A stretch of DNA of 5,632 nucleotides, taken from an uncultured Actinomycetes bacterium (GTDB lineage: Bacteria > Actinomycetota > Actinomycetes > S36-B12). Numbering within the stretch: position 1 is the first letter of the stretch; each line of letters starts with the position of its first letter. This document shows positions 4,848 to 5,632 of the stretch, one piece after another. The notes beneath the pieces were generated by a model. It was not told the origin of the DNA. It saw only the letters and a list, made by a program, of their open reading frames with translations, and did not search any database. The stretch covers positions 1-5,632 of the forward strand of contig CALGTB010000165.1 in assembly GCA_937902285.1 (NCBI GenBank), given 5' to 3'. The position numbers were made by a program, and so were the translations under genes.

Positions 4848-5632
4848 AGCGCCTCGTAGATCCGGGCCAGGTCCTGGTTGAGCGACGGCGAGTAGAACGG
4901 GTCGACAGGGAACCGCTCGGACCACCGCTCGCGGAACGCGCGCGCCTCGGCCGTGTCGGGCTTCTTCCTCGCCATGGTCGCGCCCTCGTAGTGGGTGAAG
5001 TGTGCGTAGGGCGTCCACGCTACGCGATGACCGAGATCGCCGACCCGCAGGCAGAAGTCCACGTCGTTGTAGTCGCGTGCGAACGACTCGTCGAAGCCGC
5101 CGGCGGCGTCGAACACCTCGGTGCGCACGAGCAGCGCGGCCGCGGTGACCGCGAGGTAGTTGCGCGGGGTGAGCGTCGAGCCGAAGTAGCCGGGCTCCTT
5201 CCCGGGCCTGCCGATCCAGCAGTGCGTCGGGCCGCTCGGCAGCAGGACCATGCCGACGTGCTGGAGGCGCCCGTCCGGGTACGTGAGCCGGCAGCCGACG
5301 ATCCCGACGCCGGGGATCTGCCCGATCTCGAGCATCCGCGTCACCGGGTTGGGTCCGGCGACGGTCGTGTCGTCGTTGAGGATCAGGAGGTACTCGCCGG
5401 TCGCCGCCCGTCGCCCGGTGTTGATGGCCTCGGAGAAGTTGAAGCGGTCGGTGTCGTAGACCACGTGGCGGAGCCGGTGCTTGCCATGGAGCTCGACGTG
5501 GACATCGGGGATGACGCCCGTGGTCACGACGATGATCTCCATGGTGGCGCTGGTCTCGCGCTCCATCAGCGAGCGCACCGCGTCGTCGATGAATCGGGCC
5601 GTGCCCTCGGTGTTGACCGTGCCGACGGTGGG
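4844..5632 (-). CDS. Family 2 glycosyltransferase, 5' end beyond the window
   Basis: An open frame of 262 visible residues continues past the right edge with no stop, so the true start lies outside; the GTG at 5578 is internal. The first visible residues PTVGT are the end of the usual VSVVIPTVG opening of a GT-A fold, followed by MEIIVVTTG (31-39). Signatures: FNFSEAINTGRRAATGEYLLILNDDT with NDDT at about 86-89 as the metal/nucleotide motif; YPDGRLQHVGM (about 118-128), characteristic of COG1216-type polysaccharide enzymes; and GGFDESF followed by NDVDFCLR (about 189-196), with catalytic-site acids and a later H-Y-E (about 214-216). The C-terminal DPFYSPSLN also suits this group. Donor and acceptor are unknown. 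The TGA overlaps the GT4 start by 4 nt, so the two are translated together and probably make successive linkages. Confidence 0.9.
   Translation of the reverse strand, partial: PTVGTVNTEGTARFIDDAVRSLMERETSATMEIIVVTTGVIPDVHVELHGKHRLRHVVYDTDRFNFSEAINTGRRAATGEYLLILNDDTTVAGPNPVTRMLEIGQIPGVGIVGCRLTYPDGRLQHVGMVLLPSGPTHCWIGRPGKEPGYFGSTLTPRNYLAVTAAALLVRTEVFDAAGGFDESFARDYNDVDFCLRVGDLGHRVAWTPYAHFTHYEGATMARKKPDTAEARAFRERWSERFPVDPFYSPSLNQDLARIYEAL

Noticed and set aside
3348..4859. Open frame of 503 codons on the plus strand opposite the GT4 gene
   Set aside because: Its Gly/Ala/Arg/Val-rich composition and lack of any recognisable motif are typical of antisense frames in GC-rich DNA. The minus strand carries clear GT4 motifs and a coupled start.
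4848..5018. N-terminal extension of the GT4 gene to an ATG at 5018
   Set aside because: It lies inside the upstream GT2 in another frame, is Arg/Pro-rich with no motif, and the GTGA overlap with a nearby GAGG gives a better start at 4847.
1..5632. CRISPR array, tRNA/rRNA gene, transposase or attachment site
   Set aside because: No regularly spaced repeats, no tRNA-like clover-leaf sequence and no transposase or integrase motifs were seen on either strand.

Overview
The window is GC-rich on both strands and densely coding. It uses TTG, GTG and ATG starts, ATGA/GTGA start-stop overlaps, and several starts that lack a Shine-Dalgarno but have a TANNNT -10 box 6-7 nt upstream. This fits a high-GC actinobacterium; a Nocardioides/Aeromicrobium-like genome is my guess from overall style, not something shown. 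The locus is part of a cell-surface polysaccharide (O-antigen or capsule-like) cluster with a small toxin-antitoxin-like operon in the middle.

Layout: (a) 1-85, minus strand, is the first 28 codons of a GDP-mannose 4,6-dehydratase (gmd), cut by the window edge. (b) 86-144 is a short divergent promoter region holding two opposed TANNNT boxes and a perfect TTATCCACA (DnaA-box consensus). (c) 145-1008 and 1019-1882, plus strand, are an RfbF-like family 2 glycosyltransferase (putative rhamnosyltransferase) and rmlA, both apparently leaderless. (d) 1868-2323 and 2320-3027, minus strand, are a translationally coupled pair: an AbiEii-like nucleotidyltransferase followed by an XRE-type HTH protein. 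The HTH gene's 3' end overlaps the 3' end of rmlA by 15 bp. (e) 3028-3155 is the only sizeable non-coding stretch. It holds the promoter and dyad operator of the pair, a 9-bp inverted repeat, a 10-bp direct repeat and a small hairpin. (f) 3156-4847 and 4844-5632, minus strand, are a family 4 glycosyltransferase with an extra N-terminal domain and a family 2 glycosyltransferase whose 5' end lies outside the window.

How it fits together: RmlA makes dTDP-glucose, the entry to dTDP-L-rhamnose, and Gmd makes GDP-4-keto-6-deoxymannose, the entry to GDP-fucose, GDP-rhamnose and related sugars. The three glycosyltransferases would use such donors to build a repeat-unit glycan. The nucleotidyltransferase/HTH pair has no evident role in glycan synthesis. 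It is best read as a type IV-like toxin-antitoxin module lodged in the cluster, with toxin-like gene first and HTH gene second, and a probable autoregulatory operator over its own promoter. No tRNA, rRNA, CRISPR array, transposase or complete mobile element was seen.
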